Assembly (NCBI GenBank): GCA_934525675.1
Contig: CAKSZH010000011.1
Location: 25,319-89,318, forward strand
From: an uncultured Eubacteriales bacterium
GTDB lineage: Bacteria > Bacillota > Clostridia > Oscillospirales > CAG-272
Reading direction: 5' to 3'
DNA: 64,000 nucleotides
Of this stretch, positions 17,422 through 26,790 are shown in pieces. Numbering within the stretch: the stretch's first letter is position 1; every line of letters begins with the position of its first letter. The position numbers and the translations under genes were made by a program. The notes under the pieces are model-generated. The model searched no databases. It worked only from the letters and a program-made list of their open reading frames with translations, and was not told where the DNA came from.

Positions 17422-17489
17422 ATAAACCACAGGAGAAGAAAAAGCAACACCTGATACTTATTTTCCGTCTAAAAAATCGGAGGAAAATC

Positions 17490-18350
17490 GTGAGCGAGAA
17501 TAAAATCGGACTGGTTCTGGAGGGCGGTGCGCTCCGCGGCGTGTTTACCGCGGGGGTGCTCGATTACCTCATGGAGGCGGGGGTGACGTTCCCGTATGTC
17601 GTCGGCGTTTCCGCCGGCGCGGGAAACGCCGCGGACTTCGTTTCCGGGCAGATCGGCAGAACCCTGCGCGTCATTACGCATGAGAACGCCGACCCGTACT
17701 ACGGCCTCGGTCAGCTTTACCGGAGCGGTACTCTGCTTGACCTGGACATTATGACATATGAATATTCCTACCGCCAGATCCCGTTTGATTTCGGCACGTA
17801 TTTTTCTTCGCCGACCGAATGTGAGTTTGTGGTTGCCAACTGCGAAACGGGGCTTGCGGAGTATCGCAGTGCGGACGAATCGGAGGAACGGCTGCTTGCC
17901 CTGTGCAAGGCGTCCTGCTCCATCCCGCTCATCTGCAAGCCGGTCATCATCGACGGTAACTACTTCCTTGATGGCAGCCTCATCGACTCGGTTCCCGTCG
18001 CCCACACGCTGGAAAAATGCGACAAGGCGGTCGTGGTCCTGACCCGGTACGGCGATCAGCCTCCTACCGACTACGCGCGCATCCGGTCACTGCTCAACAT
18101 CAGTTACCGTTCGCGCTTCCCGAAACTGGTGGACGCCATGCTCCGCCGTAAGGAGGTCTACGCCCGGCAGATGGCACAGCTTGAAGCCTATGAAAGAGAG
18201 GGCAGAGCATTTGTTATCCGTCCCGAGAGCATGAGCATCAGTCATTTTGAAAACAATACGGAAAAAATCGGCGTGTTCTATCGCCACGGTAAAGAGGTCA
18301 TGGAAAAGCACATGAACGATTTGCGGGCATTTCTGGAGGGCAGGGCATGA
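17490..18350 (+). CDS. Patatin-like phospholipase
   Basis: 286 residues. The three patatin features are present: an oxyanion loop EGGALRGVFTAGVL near residue 13, the nucleophile serine in GVSAG near residue 44, and the aspartate in DGSLIDSVP near residue 160. It should be an acyl hydrolase on phospholipid or other acyl esters. GTG at 17490 is chosen because CGGAGG lies six bases upstream; the frame continues upstream through the promoter. It overlaps the next gene by four bases. Confidence 0.87.
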   Translation: MSENKIGLVLEGGALRGVFTAGVLDYLMEAGVTFPYVVGVSAGAGNAADFVSGQIGRTLRVITHENADPYYGLGQLYRSGTLLDLDIMTYEYSYRQIPFDFGTYFSSPTECEFVVANCETGLAEYRSADESEERLLALCKASCSIPLICKPVIIDGNYFLDGSLIDSVPVAHTLEKCDKAVVVLTRYGDQPPTDYARIRSLLNISYRSRFPKLVDAMLRRKEVYARQMAQLEAYEREGRAFVIRPESMSISHFENNTEKIGVFYRHGKEVMEKHMNDLRAFLEGRA

Positions 18351-19015
18351 AAACGCTCCGGAAAATCGGCAACGCAATCCTCACGGGACTTCTTCACGCA
18401 GTATTCTTCCTCTGGGGAGGCGTGACGCGGCTTTTGTATTTCCCGCGCGTGGAGTGGACGGACAAATCCGCCAAAGACGCAATGAAGCAGGGCGCGATCC
18501 TCATCTCCAACCACAAAAGCCACAAGGACGGCTTCTTTATCCCGCAGATGCTTCCCGCAAAACGCATTTATGTGCTGGTCACGCGGAAGTGGTATGACAA
18601 GAAGGGGCTGAATCCCATCTTCCGCCGTCTCAGATATATTCCGATCGACTTAAATTCCCCCGACGGCGACAGCGAATGGATGCAGAAAACCGAGGAGGTT
18701 CTGAAAAAAGGACACAGCGTCCTCATCTTCCCGGAGGGAAAACTGGAAAAGGATGAGGTACCGGAGCCGTTCCATGCGGGATTTCTGCTTCCCGCAAGGC
18801 ATCTGGATGTCCCCGTGATCCCCATGGCGACCGTGGGTACATACCGCCCGTTTCACCGTCAGATACTCCGTATCGGCTCCCCCTTCACCCCGGCGCTCCA
18901 CGAAAAGGGTCGCCTCTCGCAGGTGCTCGGCGCCGCCTCGGAGGACTGCAAAAATCGCGTGTTTTCGCTCCGCGACGGAAAAACACTTCCCGCGGACGAC
19001 CGCGTGGGCGTGTGA
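18347..19015 (+). CDS. PlsC-like acyltransferase
   Basis: 222 residues. A single N-terminal hydrophobic segment (about residues 11-30) and a short acyltransferase domain with HX4D in SNHKSHKDG near residue 55, a second block YIPIDLNSP, and FPEGKLEKD near residue 128. The third motif lacks the usual FPEGTRS form, which suggests an unusual acceptor. Translationally coupled to the patatin gene, so a deacylation-reacylation pair is likely. Confidence 0.83.
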   Translation: MKTLRKIGNAILTGLLHAVFFLWGGVTRLLYFPRVEWTDKSAKDAMKQGAILISNHKSHKDGFFIPQMLPAKRIYVLVTRKWYDKKGLNPIFRRLRYIPIDLNSPDGDSEWMQKTEEVLKKGHSVLIFPEGKLEKDEVPEPFHAGFLLPARHLDVPVIPMATVGTYRPFHRQILRIGSPFTPALHEKGRLSQVLGAASEDCKNRVFSLRDGKTLPADDRVGV

Positions 19016-19088
19016 CGCCCCCCGATTACTTTGTTTTGCAACCCATGCAAATAAATTAAGATTGAATCGAAAGAAAGGAACCAAGGCT

Positions 19089-19337
19089 ATGAACGAACAG
19101 GAAATCGCAACCAAGATCAAGGAGCTGCTTTGCAGCAATCTCGGAATTGACGCGGATGCTCTCACCGATGACATCCCGCTTTTCAGCGACGGTATCGGAC
19201 TCGACTCCATCGACTCGCTTGAGATCATTGCCGCGATCGACGAGACCTTCGGCGTTTCCATGACGGGTGTCGGCAAAGAGCCGTTCTACAACGTCAAGAG
19301 CCTTGCCGCTTACGTTGCGGCGCACATGGCAAACTGA
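19089..19337 (+). CDS. Acyl carrier protein
   Basis: 82 residues. The phosphopantetheine serine is in GLDSIDSLE near residue 41; the usual DSL is DSI here. Acidic and helical as expected. AAAGGAACC precedes the ATG, 73 bases after the acyltransferase. It probably carries the growing chain for the fused ketosynthase that follows. It diverges from housekeeping AcpP (extra residues in the GVGKEPFYNVKS loop), which suggests a dedicated carrier. Confidence 0.9.
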   Translation: MNEQEIATKIKELLCSNLGIDADALTDDIPLFSDGIGLDSIDSLEIIAAIDETFGVSMTGVGKEPFYNVKSLAAYVAAHMAN

Positions 19338-19345
19338 CGGGGAAA

Positions 19346-19376
19346 GGGGGCTGCCGCAATTTTTGTGACAGCCCCC
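19346..19376 (+). promoter_or_regulatory. Strong hairpin between the ACP and ketosynthase genes
   Basis: GGGGGCTG paired with CAGCCCCC, with the stem extending through CGCAA/TTGTG. No T-tract follows. It may limit readthrough or protect the ACP message, which usually needs to be made in excess. Confidence 0.5.
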
Positions 19377-19491
19377 GCGTCAGAAATCCGATCAATACGG
19401 AATTCCGTGCGGACATTCCGTTTCATATATTTTACGAAATAACCAGTAATAAAACGCCGGCGGGTTTTGCGCCGGAAAAGGAGAGAAACAT

Positions 19492-21840
19492 ATGACAAGC
19501 AAAGAAAATCGCTGTGTGGTAACGGGGCTTGGTCTTGTCAGCGCGATCGGCGGCAATGTCGCGGAGTGCTGGGAGAATGCCATCCGTTCCGTCAGCGGGA
19601 TCAGAGAAACAAATACGGTCGATACCGAAAACTGTTATGCAAACCTTGCGGCGGAAGTCCGCGACCCCTCTGTCGATGAGGTGCCGGGCGCCGCGGACAT
19701 GGACCGCGCATCCCGTCTTTGCGTCAAGGCGTCCGCGGAAGCTATGCGCGACGCGGGACTGGAGACCTTCGGCGATTCGACCCGTGCAAGCGTTATTATG
19801 GGCAGCTGCGTCGGCGGCGTGGTCAGCGTGGAGCATTACTACAAGAACGGCAAGCCTGCGTCCGACGTGGTGAAAATGCCGATCTCCGCGATTGCGAATC
19901 AGGTCGCACGCACCTTCGGTGCGGGCGGCGTTGTGACCAACGTGGCAAACGCCTGCGCGGCGGGCACCATCAGTATTGCCTATGCCTGCGACCTCATCCG
20001 CGCGGGAAAGGCGGATGTCGTCATTGCCGGCGGTGCGGACGCATTCGCGTCGGTGCCGTATGCGGGATTCCTGTCGCTCCATGCGCTGGATGCACAACCC
20101 TGCTCCCCCTTCAACCGTTGCAGCGGTATCACGCTCGGTGAAGGCTCTGGCACTGTCATCGTCGAATCCTACGAGCACGCAAAGGCGCGCGGCGCGAAGA
20201 TTTATTGCGAGGTGCTGGGTGCCGGCGTCAGCAGTGACGCGCACCACATCACCGCTCCCCGTCCCGACGGAGAAGGGCAGATGCACGCCATCCGCCGCGC
20301 ACTCGAAAATTCGGGCCTTACGCCCGCCGATGTGGGCTACATCAACGCGCACGGAACCGGTACCGCCAAGAACGATGAGGCGGAATTCCTGTCGCTTCAC
20401 ACCATCTTTGACGGTCAGAACGATGATCTCACCGTGACCTCCACCAAAGCCATGGTCGGTCACTGCCTCGGCGCCGCAGGCGCAGTCGAAGCGGTGTTTG
20501 CCATCAAGGCGCTGACCGAGGGAATCATTCCCCCGACGGTCGGTTACACCGAGGAGGATCTGCCCCGCCTTCAAGAGCGTGCGGGCAAGATTGACTTCTG
20601 TCCCAACAAGGCAGAAAAGAAAGAGCTGACGAGCGTCATGAGCAACTCCTTTGCGTTTGGCGGCAACAACGCAAGCATCCTGTTCTCCAAGACCGAGGGA
20701 AATGTACAGCTTCCCGAAAAACGCGAGCGCATCTTTGTCACGGGCCTTGGCATCGTCTCCCCGATCGGCAACGGCGTGGAGAATTATGTGGACACCGTCA
20801 GGGCGGACAAGACGCTTGAGGTGACCTCGGCACAGAGCGCGGTCGGTCAGGCGGATTATGCCGCGTGCAATCTCAAGATGGCGTTCTACCGCAAGCTCGA
20901 TAAGTTCAGCCAACTGCAGGCAGTCTCCGGCATGAGCGCGCTTCTTGACGCGAACCTGACCGTGACCGACGAAAACGCGACCGACATCGGTATCGTGGTC
21001 GGCACCTCGGACGGACCGCTGTCCACCGTCTGCAATTATGAAGAGGATCTGGTTGCCAAGGGCAACGCGGCGGGCAGTGCCTTCAAGTTCCCCAACACCG
21101 TGTACAACGCGGCGGGCGGCTACCTGTCCATCTGCTCCGGCATCCGCGGCTACAACGTCACCGTGACGAGCGGCACCCAGTCGGGGCTTGCCAGCATCGC
21201 GTATGCCGTGAACGTCATCCGGAGCGGTCAGGAGAAGGCGGTCCTTGCGACGGGTACCGATGAAAACAGCGAGATCATCACGGAGCTTTATGAAAAGCTC
21301 GGCTGTGTCACCGACGGAAAGAGCGACGGCTTCCGTCTCTCCGACGGCAGTACCACGATGGTGCTGGAAAGCGAATCCGGCATGACGGCGCGCGGCGCGA
21401 AGGCATACGCCGAAGTCCTCGGCTACGGCATGGCGACAAAGCCCGTTCCGTTCGGAACGCTTGCAGGCTCGGGCGAGGCGCTCGACGAAGCGATCAGCGC
21501 CGCGCTCTCCGACGCCGGTCTTACCGCAAATGACATCGACGGCGTGGTCGGTTTTGCCGACGGTAAGAAGGTCGTGGATGACATGGAAGCGGCTTCGCTT
21601 GCCCGTGTGTTCGGCGACAGAAAACTCCCCGTTTTCAATATCCACAGATATGTGGGTGAGGGCAGAGCCGCGACCGCGGCACTTTCCGCCGCACACGCCG
21701 CGCTCCTGCTTTCGGGCAGACTCGGCGACGAGGTGAAGAGCGAGAACCTCGGTACGGTCAGAGCGGACAACCTCAGCAGGCTGCTGGTCATCTCCTACGG
21801 TGCCGGCGGCTCCTATGCGGCAGTCATTCTCTCGAAATAA
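19492..21840 (+). CDS. Fused ketosynthase and chain-length-factor-like protein
   Basis: 782 residues, about twice the length of FabF. Residues 1-400 are a complete beta-ketoacyl-ACP synthase II: Cys155 in ANACAAG, His287 in NAHGTGT and His324 in VGHCLGAAG. Residues 413-782 restart with the same fold (FVTGLGIVSPIGNG against VVTGLGLVSAIGGN) but lack the triad: the cysteine position holds Thr562-Gln563 (TSGTQSG), there is no HGTGT, and the second histidine is Glu723. This is the layout of a KS-CLF pair as in type II polyketide, aryl polyene and PUFA synthases, here in one chain. It probably elongates ACP-bound chains to a set length. The frame is intact. Confidence 0.88.
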   Translation: MTSKENRCVVTGLGLVSAIGGNVAECWENAIRSVSGIRETNTVDTENCYANLAAEVRDPSVDEVPGAADMDRASRLCVKASAEAMRDAGLETFGDSTRASVIMGSCVGGVVSVEHYYKNGKPASDVVKMPISAIANQVARTFGAGGVVTNVANACAAGTISIAYACDLIRAGKADVVIAGGADAFASVPYAGFLSLHALDAQPCSPFNRCSGITLGEGSGTVIVESYEHAKARGAKIYCEVLGAGVSSDAHHITAPRPDGEGQMHAIRRALENSGLTPADVGYINAHGTGTAKNDEAEFLSLHTIFDGQNDDLTVTSTKAMVGHCLGAAGAVEAVFAIKALTEGIIPPTVGYTEEDLPRLQERAGKIDFCPNKAEKKELTSVMSNSFAFGGNNASILFSKTEGNVQLPEKRERIFVTGLGIVSPIGNGVENYVDTVRADKTLEVTSAQSAVGQADYAACNLKMAFYRKLDKFSQLQAVSGMSALLDANLTVTDENATDIGIVVGTSDGPLSTVCNYEEDLVAKGNAAGSAFKFPNTVYNAAGGYLSICSGIRGYNVTVTSGTQSGLASIAYAVNVIRSGQEKAVLATGTDENSEIITELYEKLGCVTDGKSDGFRLSDGSTTMVLESESGMTARGAKAYAEVLGYGMATKPVPFGTLAGSGEALDEAISAALSDAGLTANDIDGVVGFADGKKVVDDMEAASLARVFGDRKLPVFNIHRYVGEGRAATAALSAAHAALLLSGRLGDEVKSENLGTVRADNLSRLLVISYGAGGSYAAVILSK

Positions 21841-21957
21841 GAGCACCGGTCAGTCATATCCCGGGGTGCTTCCGGGGGCGGACTGCCGGGATGCCGGGCG
21901 GACAGATCAGACGAAGCCCGGAGTATCAAATATTCCGAAGAAAGGAATCACGAAATC

Positions 21958-22689
21958 ATGAAGGTTGCGGTTGTTACCGGCGCGTCCCGCGGAATCGGAC
22001 GTGCCGTGGCGGAACGTCTTGCCGCCGACGGCTATACGGTCGTCATCAATTACAGTCACAGCGAGGAGGCGGCAAAAGAGGTACTGGAGGGAATCCGTTC
22101 CCGCGGCGGCGACGGCATGATCGTCAAAGCCGACGTGTCGGTCTTGGACGAGGTCAGGCGCATGATCCGCGAGGTCACCGCGGCATACGGACAGATCGAC
22201 GTGCTCGTCAACAATGCGGGCATCGTCCGCGACGAGTATCTGCTTATGCTGAACCCGGAAACGCTTGACAAATGCGTGGATCTCAACATCAAGGGCTACC
22301 TTTACTGCGCCCAGCAGGCGGTGCTCAAAATGTTCCGCAGGAAATCCGGCGTTATCATCAATATGTCGTCGGTCAGCTCCCGCATGGCGCTGGCAGGGCA
22401 GTGCGTGTACAGCGCAACCAAGGGCGCGGTCAACTCCATGACGGCGACCATGGCGAAGGAGCTGGCACCCTACGGTATCCGCGTCAACGCGGTCGCACCC
22501 GGCTTCATTGAGACCGAGATGATCGACGCGCTTCCCGCGGAAAAGAAGGAAGAGTATCTGAAGGAGGTCCCGCTCGGACGTTTCGGACGCGCCGGGGACG
22601 TGGCGGCGGTCGTTTCCATGCTGGCAAGCGATGCCTGCGCGTATATGACGGGACAGACGCTCGTGCTGGACGGAGGACTGTCGCTATGA
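21958..22689 (+). CDS. fabG: 3-oxoacyl-ACP reductase
   Basis: 243 residues, a short-chain dehydrogenase. The cofactor motif TGASRGIG is at residues 8-15, NNAG near residue 86 and the catalytic YSATK near residue 150. It reduces 3-oxoacyl-ACP with NADPH. GAAAGGAA precedes the ATG. It overlaps fabZ by four bases and is separated from the ketosynthase by 117 GC-rich bases. Confidence 0.93.
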   Translation: MKVAVVTGASRGIGRAVAERLAADGYTVVINYSHSEEAAKEVLEGIRSRGGDGMIVKADVSVLDEVRRMIREVTAAYGQIDVLVNNAGIVRDEYLLMLNPETLDKCVDLNIKGYLYCAQQAVLKMFRRKSGVIINMSSVSSRMALAGQCVYSATKGAVNSMTATMAKELAPYGIRVNAVAPGFIETEMIDALPAEKKEEYLKEVPLGRFGRAGDVAAVVSMLASDACAYMTGQTLVLDGGLSL

Positions 22690-23138
22690 TGAACATCGTG
22701 GACATCAACAGCCGCATCAAACAGCGCCCGCCGTTCCAGATGATCGAGCGCGTGACCGACCTGACCCCCGGCGAGAGCGCGGAGGGTATCAAGAACGTTT
22801 CGGTCAACGAGCCGTATTTCATGGGACATTTTCCGGGAGCACCGATCATGCCGGGCGTGCTCATCATCGAAAGCTGTGCGCAGCTCTGCTCGCTCGTCAT
22901 CGAGGAAGCCCCCGACGAAAATCATTTGTATGTCCTCCTCAAGGTGGACAATTTCAAGTTTGTCAAGCCGGTGATTCCGGGTGACACGCTTCACATCCAT
23001 GTAACCAAGACCCGCGCGGCGGGACCTCTCACCTCGTTTGACGCGGTGGTGACGGTGGACGGTGCAGTGCGCGCCAAGGGGTCGATGACTTTTACCGCGG
23101 TGCCGAAGGAAACGGTGTTCGGTCATCCGGAGGCGTAA
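22686..23138 (+). CDS. fabZ: 3-hydroxyacyl-ACP dehydratase
   Basis: 150 residues, a hotdog fold. The catalytic histidine is in GHFPGAPIMPGVL near residue 40 and the glutamate in IIESCAQ near residue 54. It removes water to give the trans-2-enoyl-ACP. Coupled to fabG (ATGA overlap). No enoyl reductase follows in the locus, so the double bond formed here has no local partner to reduce it. Confidence 0.93.
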   Translation: MMNIVDINSRIKQRPPFQMIERVTDLTPGESAEGIKNVSVNEPYFMGHFPGAPIMPGVLIIESCAQLCSLVIEEAPDENHLYVLLKVDNFKFVKPVIPGDTLHIHVTKTRAAGPLTSFDAVVTVDGAVRAKGSMTFTAVPKETVFGHPEA

Positions 23139-23362
23139 ACCGCGCGGCATCGGGCAAACAAGACCGCGCGGCGCAGGTGCCGGGCGGACACCCGGCGGGC
23201 AGCCCGGCAAACGAAACCCGACGTGGAGCAGGCAACACCGGGCAAACAGCCCGGCAGCCGGGCAAGCGGGACCGTGCCGGAAAAAGAGAATCCGGCGCAC
23301 GGCGCAATGCCGGGTACTATCAAGGAAAGGAAATCTTCCCGACGGGAAGAGGGGATACATCC
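23139..23362 (+). repeat. CCGG-rich irregular repeats between fabZ and fabD
   Basis: 224 bases without a gene. The segment carries several irregular copies of a short unit like CCGGGCAAACA (starting near 23151, 23180, 23203, 23238, 23258). Similar CCGG-rich filler occurs at 21841-21957 and 11067-11178. It is low-complexity sequence inside an operon; I see no coding role. Confidence 0.55.
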
Positions 23363-24286
23363 ATGAAAAAGATCGCTTTTCTGTTTGCGGGACAGGGCGC
23401 GCAGAGCGCGGGCATGGGCAAAGACCTTTACGGGGCGAATGCCGGGGCGCACGCGCTGTATGATAACGGCGAGGCGCTCCGTCCGGGAACGCTTCAGACC
23501 TGCTTTGAGGGCCCCGGCGACGAGCTGACCAGAACCGAAAACGCACAGCCCTGTCTCTTTCTCACCGACCTTGCGTTTGCAGAGGCACTGGAAGAGGCGG
23601 GCGTGCACGCGTCCTTTGCCGCAGGCTTTTCGCTCGGCGAGATCCCCGCGCTTGCGTTTACGGGCGTACTCTCCTTTGCGGACGCGTTCCGTCTTGTGAC
23701 GCTTCGCGGCGAGAGCATGGCAAAGGCGGCAATCGAGCATCCCGGCTCCATGGCGGCTGCGCTTAAATTGGACAATGAGACCGTCGAATCCGTCTGCCGC
23801 GAGTTCCGGGAAATCTGGCCCGTCAACTACAACTGCCCGGGACAGCTTTCCTGCGCGGGCAGTCTTGACGAGCTGGACGCATTCTGCGAGCGCATCAAGG
23901 CATCTGGCGGCAGAGCGGTGCGTCTTGCGGTCAGCGGTGCGTTCCACACCCCGTATCTGAGCGGCGTGACCGACATTCTTGCCGGCGCTTTGGAAAAGAT
24001 GGACGTGAAGGCTCCCCGCATTCCGCTGTACGCGGATCTGACCGGCGAACCTTACCCCGCGGACGCGGAGGGAATCCGGGCAACCGTGTCAAGGCAGGTG
24101 TCCTCCCCCGTGCGCTGGGAGAAGGCTGTCCGCGCCATGAAGGACGCGGGAGTTGAGGCGTTCGTGGAGGTCGGACCCGGCAAGACCCTCACGGGACTGG
24201 TGAAGAAGACCTTCCCCGATGCGGAAACGTACACGGTCAACGACATTCCGTCCCTTGAGGCGGCGGTCGCGGCACTGAAGGATTGA
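23363..24286 (+). CDS. fabD: Malonyl-CoA:ACP transacylase
   Basis: 307 residues. GQGAQSAGMG opens the domain, the active serine is in GFSLGEIPA near residue 90, and the catalytic histidine is in SGAFHTPY near residue 197. It loads malonyl groups onto ACP. ATG at 23363 follows GGGAAGAGGGG; upstream in-frame sequence is the CCGG-rich spacer and is rejected as coding. Confidence 0.93.
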   Translation: MKKIAFLFAGQGAQSAGMGKDLYGANAGAHALYDNGEALRPGTLQTCFEGPGDELTRTENAQPCLFLTDLAFAEALEEAGVHASFAAGFSLGEIPALAFTGVLSFADAFRLVTLRGESMAKAAIEHPGSMAAALKLDNETVESVCREFREIWPVNYNCPGQLSCAGSLDELDAFCERIKASGGRAVRLAVSGAFHTPYLSGVTDILAGALEKMDVKAPRIPLYADLTGEPYPADAEGIRATVSRQVSSPVRWEKAVRAMKDAGVEAFVEVGPGKTLTGLVKKTFPDAETYTVNDIPSLEAAVAALKD

Positions 24287-24333
24287 TCCCACGGGCAGAA
24301 TACCCGGGAACGGATCGGATAGGAGAGAACCGA

Positions 24334-25164
24334 ATGGAAACAATGTCCTTAAAGCACCTGACGCTTGCGGATTACCTCGGAAGCGACAGGACGGTCAGAT
24401 GCGAGAAATGTAAAGAAGAACTCAAGGAAAGCGAGCTTGCCGCAGGGTCGTTTGTCTGCCCCCTTTGCGGCAAGTACAACCGGATGCCCGCACGCGTCCG
24501 CATTGAATCGCTTGTCGATGAAGGTTCCTTTGAGGAAATGTGGGAAAATGTTGTCGGCGGAGACCCGATCGGTTTTCCCGATTATCCCGCGAAATGCGAG
24601 TCGTCGAGAGAGAAGAGCGGCGAGAGCGAGGGCGTTCTTTGCGGAAGAGCAAAGATTGGCGGACACAGGACCTGCCTTTTTGTCATGGAATCAAAGTTTA
24701 TGATGGGCTCCATGGGCACGGTGGTCGGCGACCGCATCACCGCACTGTTTGAATATGCAACGAGAGAGAAACTGCCCGTGGTCGGCTACACGGTGTCGGG
24801 CGGTGCCAGAATGCAGGAGGGAATGCTTTCGCTCATGCAGATGGAGAAGACCTCCGCGGCGATCCGCCGTCACAACGACGCGGGACTGTTTTACCTCGTT
24901 TCCGCGACCGACCCGACCACGGGCGGCGTGACCGCGAGCTTCGCCATGCTGGGGGATGTCATCATCTCGGAGCCGGGCGCGCAGATCGGCTTTGCCGGCA
25001 AGCGCGTGGTGGAGCAGGTGACGGGCGAAAAATTGCCCGAAAACTTCCAGAGCGCGGAATTTCAGCTCGAAAACGGCTTCCTCGACGCAATCGTTCCCCG
25101 CGGGGAACAGCGCGCGTTTGTCCGCCGTATGCTGGAATTTCATGAAGGGGGGAGACAAGCATGA
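24334..25164 (+). CDS. accD: Acetyl-CoA carboxylase carboxyltransferase subunit beta
   Basis: 276 residues. An N-terminal zinc ribbon (CEKC and CPLC) and the carboxyltransferase fold with SGGARMQEG and DPTTGGVTASFA are visible. With AccA it transfers the carboxyl group from biotin to acetyl-CoA. The biotin carrier and biotin carboxylase (accB, accC) are not in the window. ATG at 24334 follows AGGAGAG. Overlaps accA by four bases. Confidence 0.94.
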   Translation: METMSLKHLTLADYLGSDRTVRCEKCKEELKESELAAGSFVCPLCGKYNRMPARVRIESLVDEGSFEEMWENVVGGDPIGFPDYPAKCESSREKSGESEGVLCGRAKIGGHRTCLFVMESKFMMGSMGTVVGDRITALFEYATREKLPVVGYTVSGGARMQEGMLSLMQMEKTSAAIRRHNDAGLFYLVSATDPTTGGVTASFAMLGDVIISEPGAQIGFAGKRVVEQVTGEKLPENFQSAEFQLENGFLDAIVPRGEQRAFVRRMLEFHEGGRQA

Positions 25165-26024
25165 GCAACGAAGTGAACGAAATGTCCGTATATGACAAGA
25201 TCCGCTGTACCCGTAAGGCGGGACGCGCCACGGCAGTGGATTACATCGGCGGAATCTTCACGGATTTCACCGAACTGCACGGCGACCGCCGCTTTGGCGA
25301 CGACCACGCGATTGTCGCGGGAATCGCAAAGTTGGACGGAAAGCCCGTCACGGTCATCGGAATCGAAAAAGGTCATGACCTGACCGAGCGGATGTACCGC
25401 GACTTCGGCTGTGTCCTTCCGGAAGGTTACCGCAAGGCGCTCCGCCTGATGAAGGAGGCGGAGAAGTTTCATCGTCCCGTCGTATGCTTTGTGGATACCC
25501 AGGGCGCAAGCTGCGGCAAGGGCGCGGAGGAAAGAGGCGAGGGCGCCGCAATCGCGGAGAATCTTTATGAAATTTCCGGGCTCAGAACCCCCGTCATCAC
25601 GGTGATGATCGGTGAGGGCGGAAGCGGCGGCGCACTTGCGCTTGCCGTGGCGGACGAGGTCTGGATGCTGGAGAACGCTTATTATGCGGTGGTTTCCCCC
25701 GAAGCCTGCGCAAGCATTCTCTTCAAGGACGCGTCGCGCGCGGACGAGGCGGCGGAGCATCTGAAGCTGACGGCGAATGATCTCTACGGCTTCGGCATCG
25801 TGGAAAAGATCATTCCCGAGCCGAAGGATTTCCGCGACGCGGACGAGGTGGCAAAGCTGATGAAGCACCTGTCCCGCGAGCTGTCCGCAAAGCTGCATTC
25901 GCTTGCAAAGCTTGACGACGAAGCACTGCTTGCCGCGAGATACGAAAAGTACCGCAAGATCGGCAGATATGAAGAGATCGCCGCGGCGCCGACCGAAAGG
26001 CATCGGTTCTTCCGCCATGGATAA
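25161..26024 (+). CDS. accA: Acetyl-CoA carboxylase carboxyltransferase subunit alpha
   Basis: 287 residues, slightly shorter than most. The ELHGDRRFGDD and GEGGSGGALAL signatures are clear. Partner of AccD. The start overlaps accD and the stop overlaps the flavoprotein gene by eight bases, so it is inside one tight transcription unit. Confidence 0.94.
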   Translation: MSNEVNEMSVYDKIRCTRKAGRATAVDYIGGIFTDFTELHGDRRFGDDHAIVAGIAKLDGKPVTVIGIEKGHDLTERMYRDFGCVLPEGYRKALRLMKEAEKFHRPVVCFVDTQGASCGKGAEERGEGAAIAENLYEISGLRTPVITVMIGEGGSGGALALAVADEVWMLENAYYAVVSPEACASILFKDASRADEAAEHLKLTANDLYGFGIVEKIIPEPKDFRDADEVAKLMKHLSRELSAKLHSLAKLDDEALLAARYEKYRKIGRYEEIAAAPTERHRFFRHG

Positions 26025-26790
26025 TTCCTTGAACTCTCCCGCGTGGACCTGGGGTGAACGGCGGGACACAAAAAAGATTCTGGTGCTCAACGGCAGCCCC
26101 CGCCGGGGAGGGAGCGCGACTATGCGCGTGACGGGCGCGTTTCTTCGCGGCGTGACGGAAACCGCCCCCTGTGAAGTGGAAACGCTGAACGTTTCCGACC
26201 TTCACATCAAGCCCTGCATGGGCTGCCTTTCCTGCTGGGGAAGGACCGAGGGGACCTGCGTGATCTCGGACGATGACATCCCCGCGCTCAAGCAGAAGAT
26301 TCTTGACGCGGATGTGATTCTGCTCAGCTATCCGCTGTATTTCTTCGGAATGCCCGGAACCGTCAAGGTTATGACCGACCGTCTGCTTTCCATGCTGTGT
26401 ACCTACCGCGGGCAGAAGCCGGTCGAGGGCGAGTCCTTTCACGGAATCCGTTACGATATGTCGGGAAAGCGTTTTCTGCTGGTTTCCACCTGCGGTTATG
26501 CACAGACCGACCTGATCTATGACGCACTGCTCCGTGAGTACGACTGCATCTGCGGCACCGGTGGCTATCAGGCGTTGCTTTGCCCGCAGGGCAAGGTGTT
26601 TTCGGCGCCGGAGCTGCGCGACCGCACCGACCTGTTTCTTGAAAAATTCACCCGTGCGGGCGAGGAATTTGCAAAGAACGGCGTGCTTTCGGAGGAAACA
26701 CTGAAGCATTTGCAGGAGCCGCCGTTCAATGAACGCAGGTTCCGGCTTCTGCTGAACAAATTCTGGAACGACGAGAAAAACGGACACTGA
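26017..26790 (+). CDS. Flavodoxin-fold NAD(P)H-dependent oxidoreductase
   Basis: 257 residues. The FMN-binding start LNGSPRRGGSAT is followed by a CMGCLSCW cysteine pair as in iron-sulfur flavoproteins and the WrbA/FMN reductase group, then YPLYFFGMPGTVK. It should be an FMN reductase. In this context it could act on an unsaturated acyl chain in place of a missing enoyl reductase, but no enoyl-reductase signature is present, so this is speculation. The C-terminal 60 residues are family-variable. Start overlaps accA. Confidence 0.8.
   Translation: MDNSLNSPAWTWGERRDTKKILVLNGSPRRGGSATMRVTGAFLRGVTETAPCEVETLNVSDLHIKPCMGCLSCWGRTEGTCVISDDDIPALKQKILDADVILLSYPLYFFGMPGTVKVMTDRLLSMLCTYRGQKPVEGESFHGIRYDMSGKRFLLVSTCGYAQTDLIYDALLREYDCICGTGGYQALLCPQGKVFSAPELRDRTDLFLEKFTRAGEEFAKNGVLSEETLKHLQEPPFNERRFRLLLNKFWNDEKNGH

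Noticed and set aside
19432..21846. An 804-residue minus frame opposite the ketosynthase fusion
   Set aside because: The plus strand encodes an intact catalytic protein throughout; the antisense product has shadow composition.
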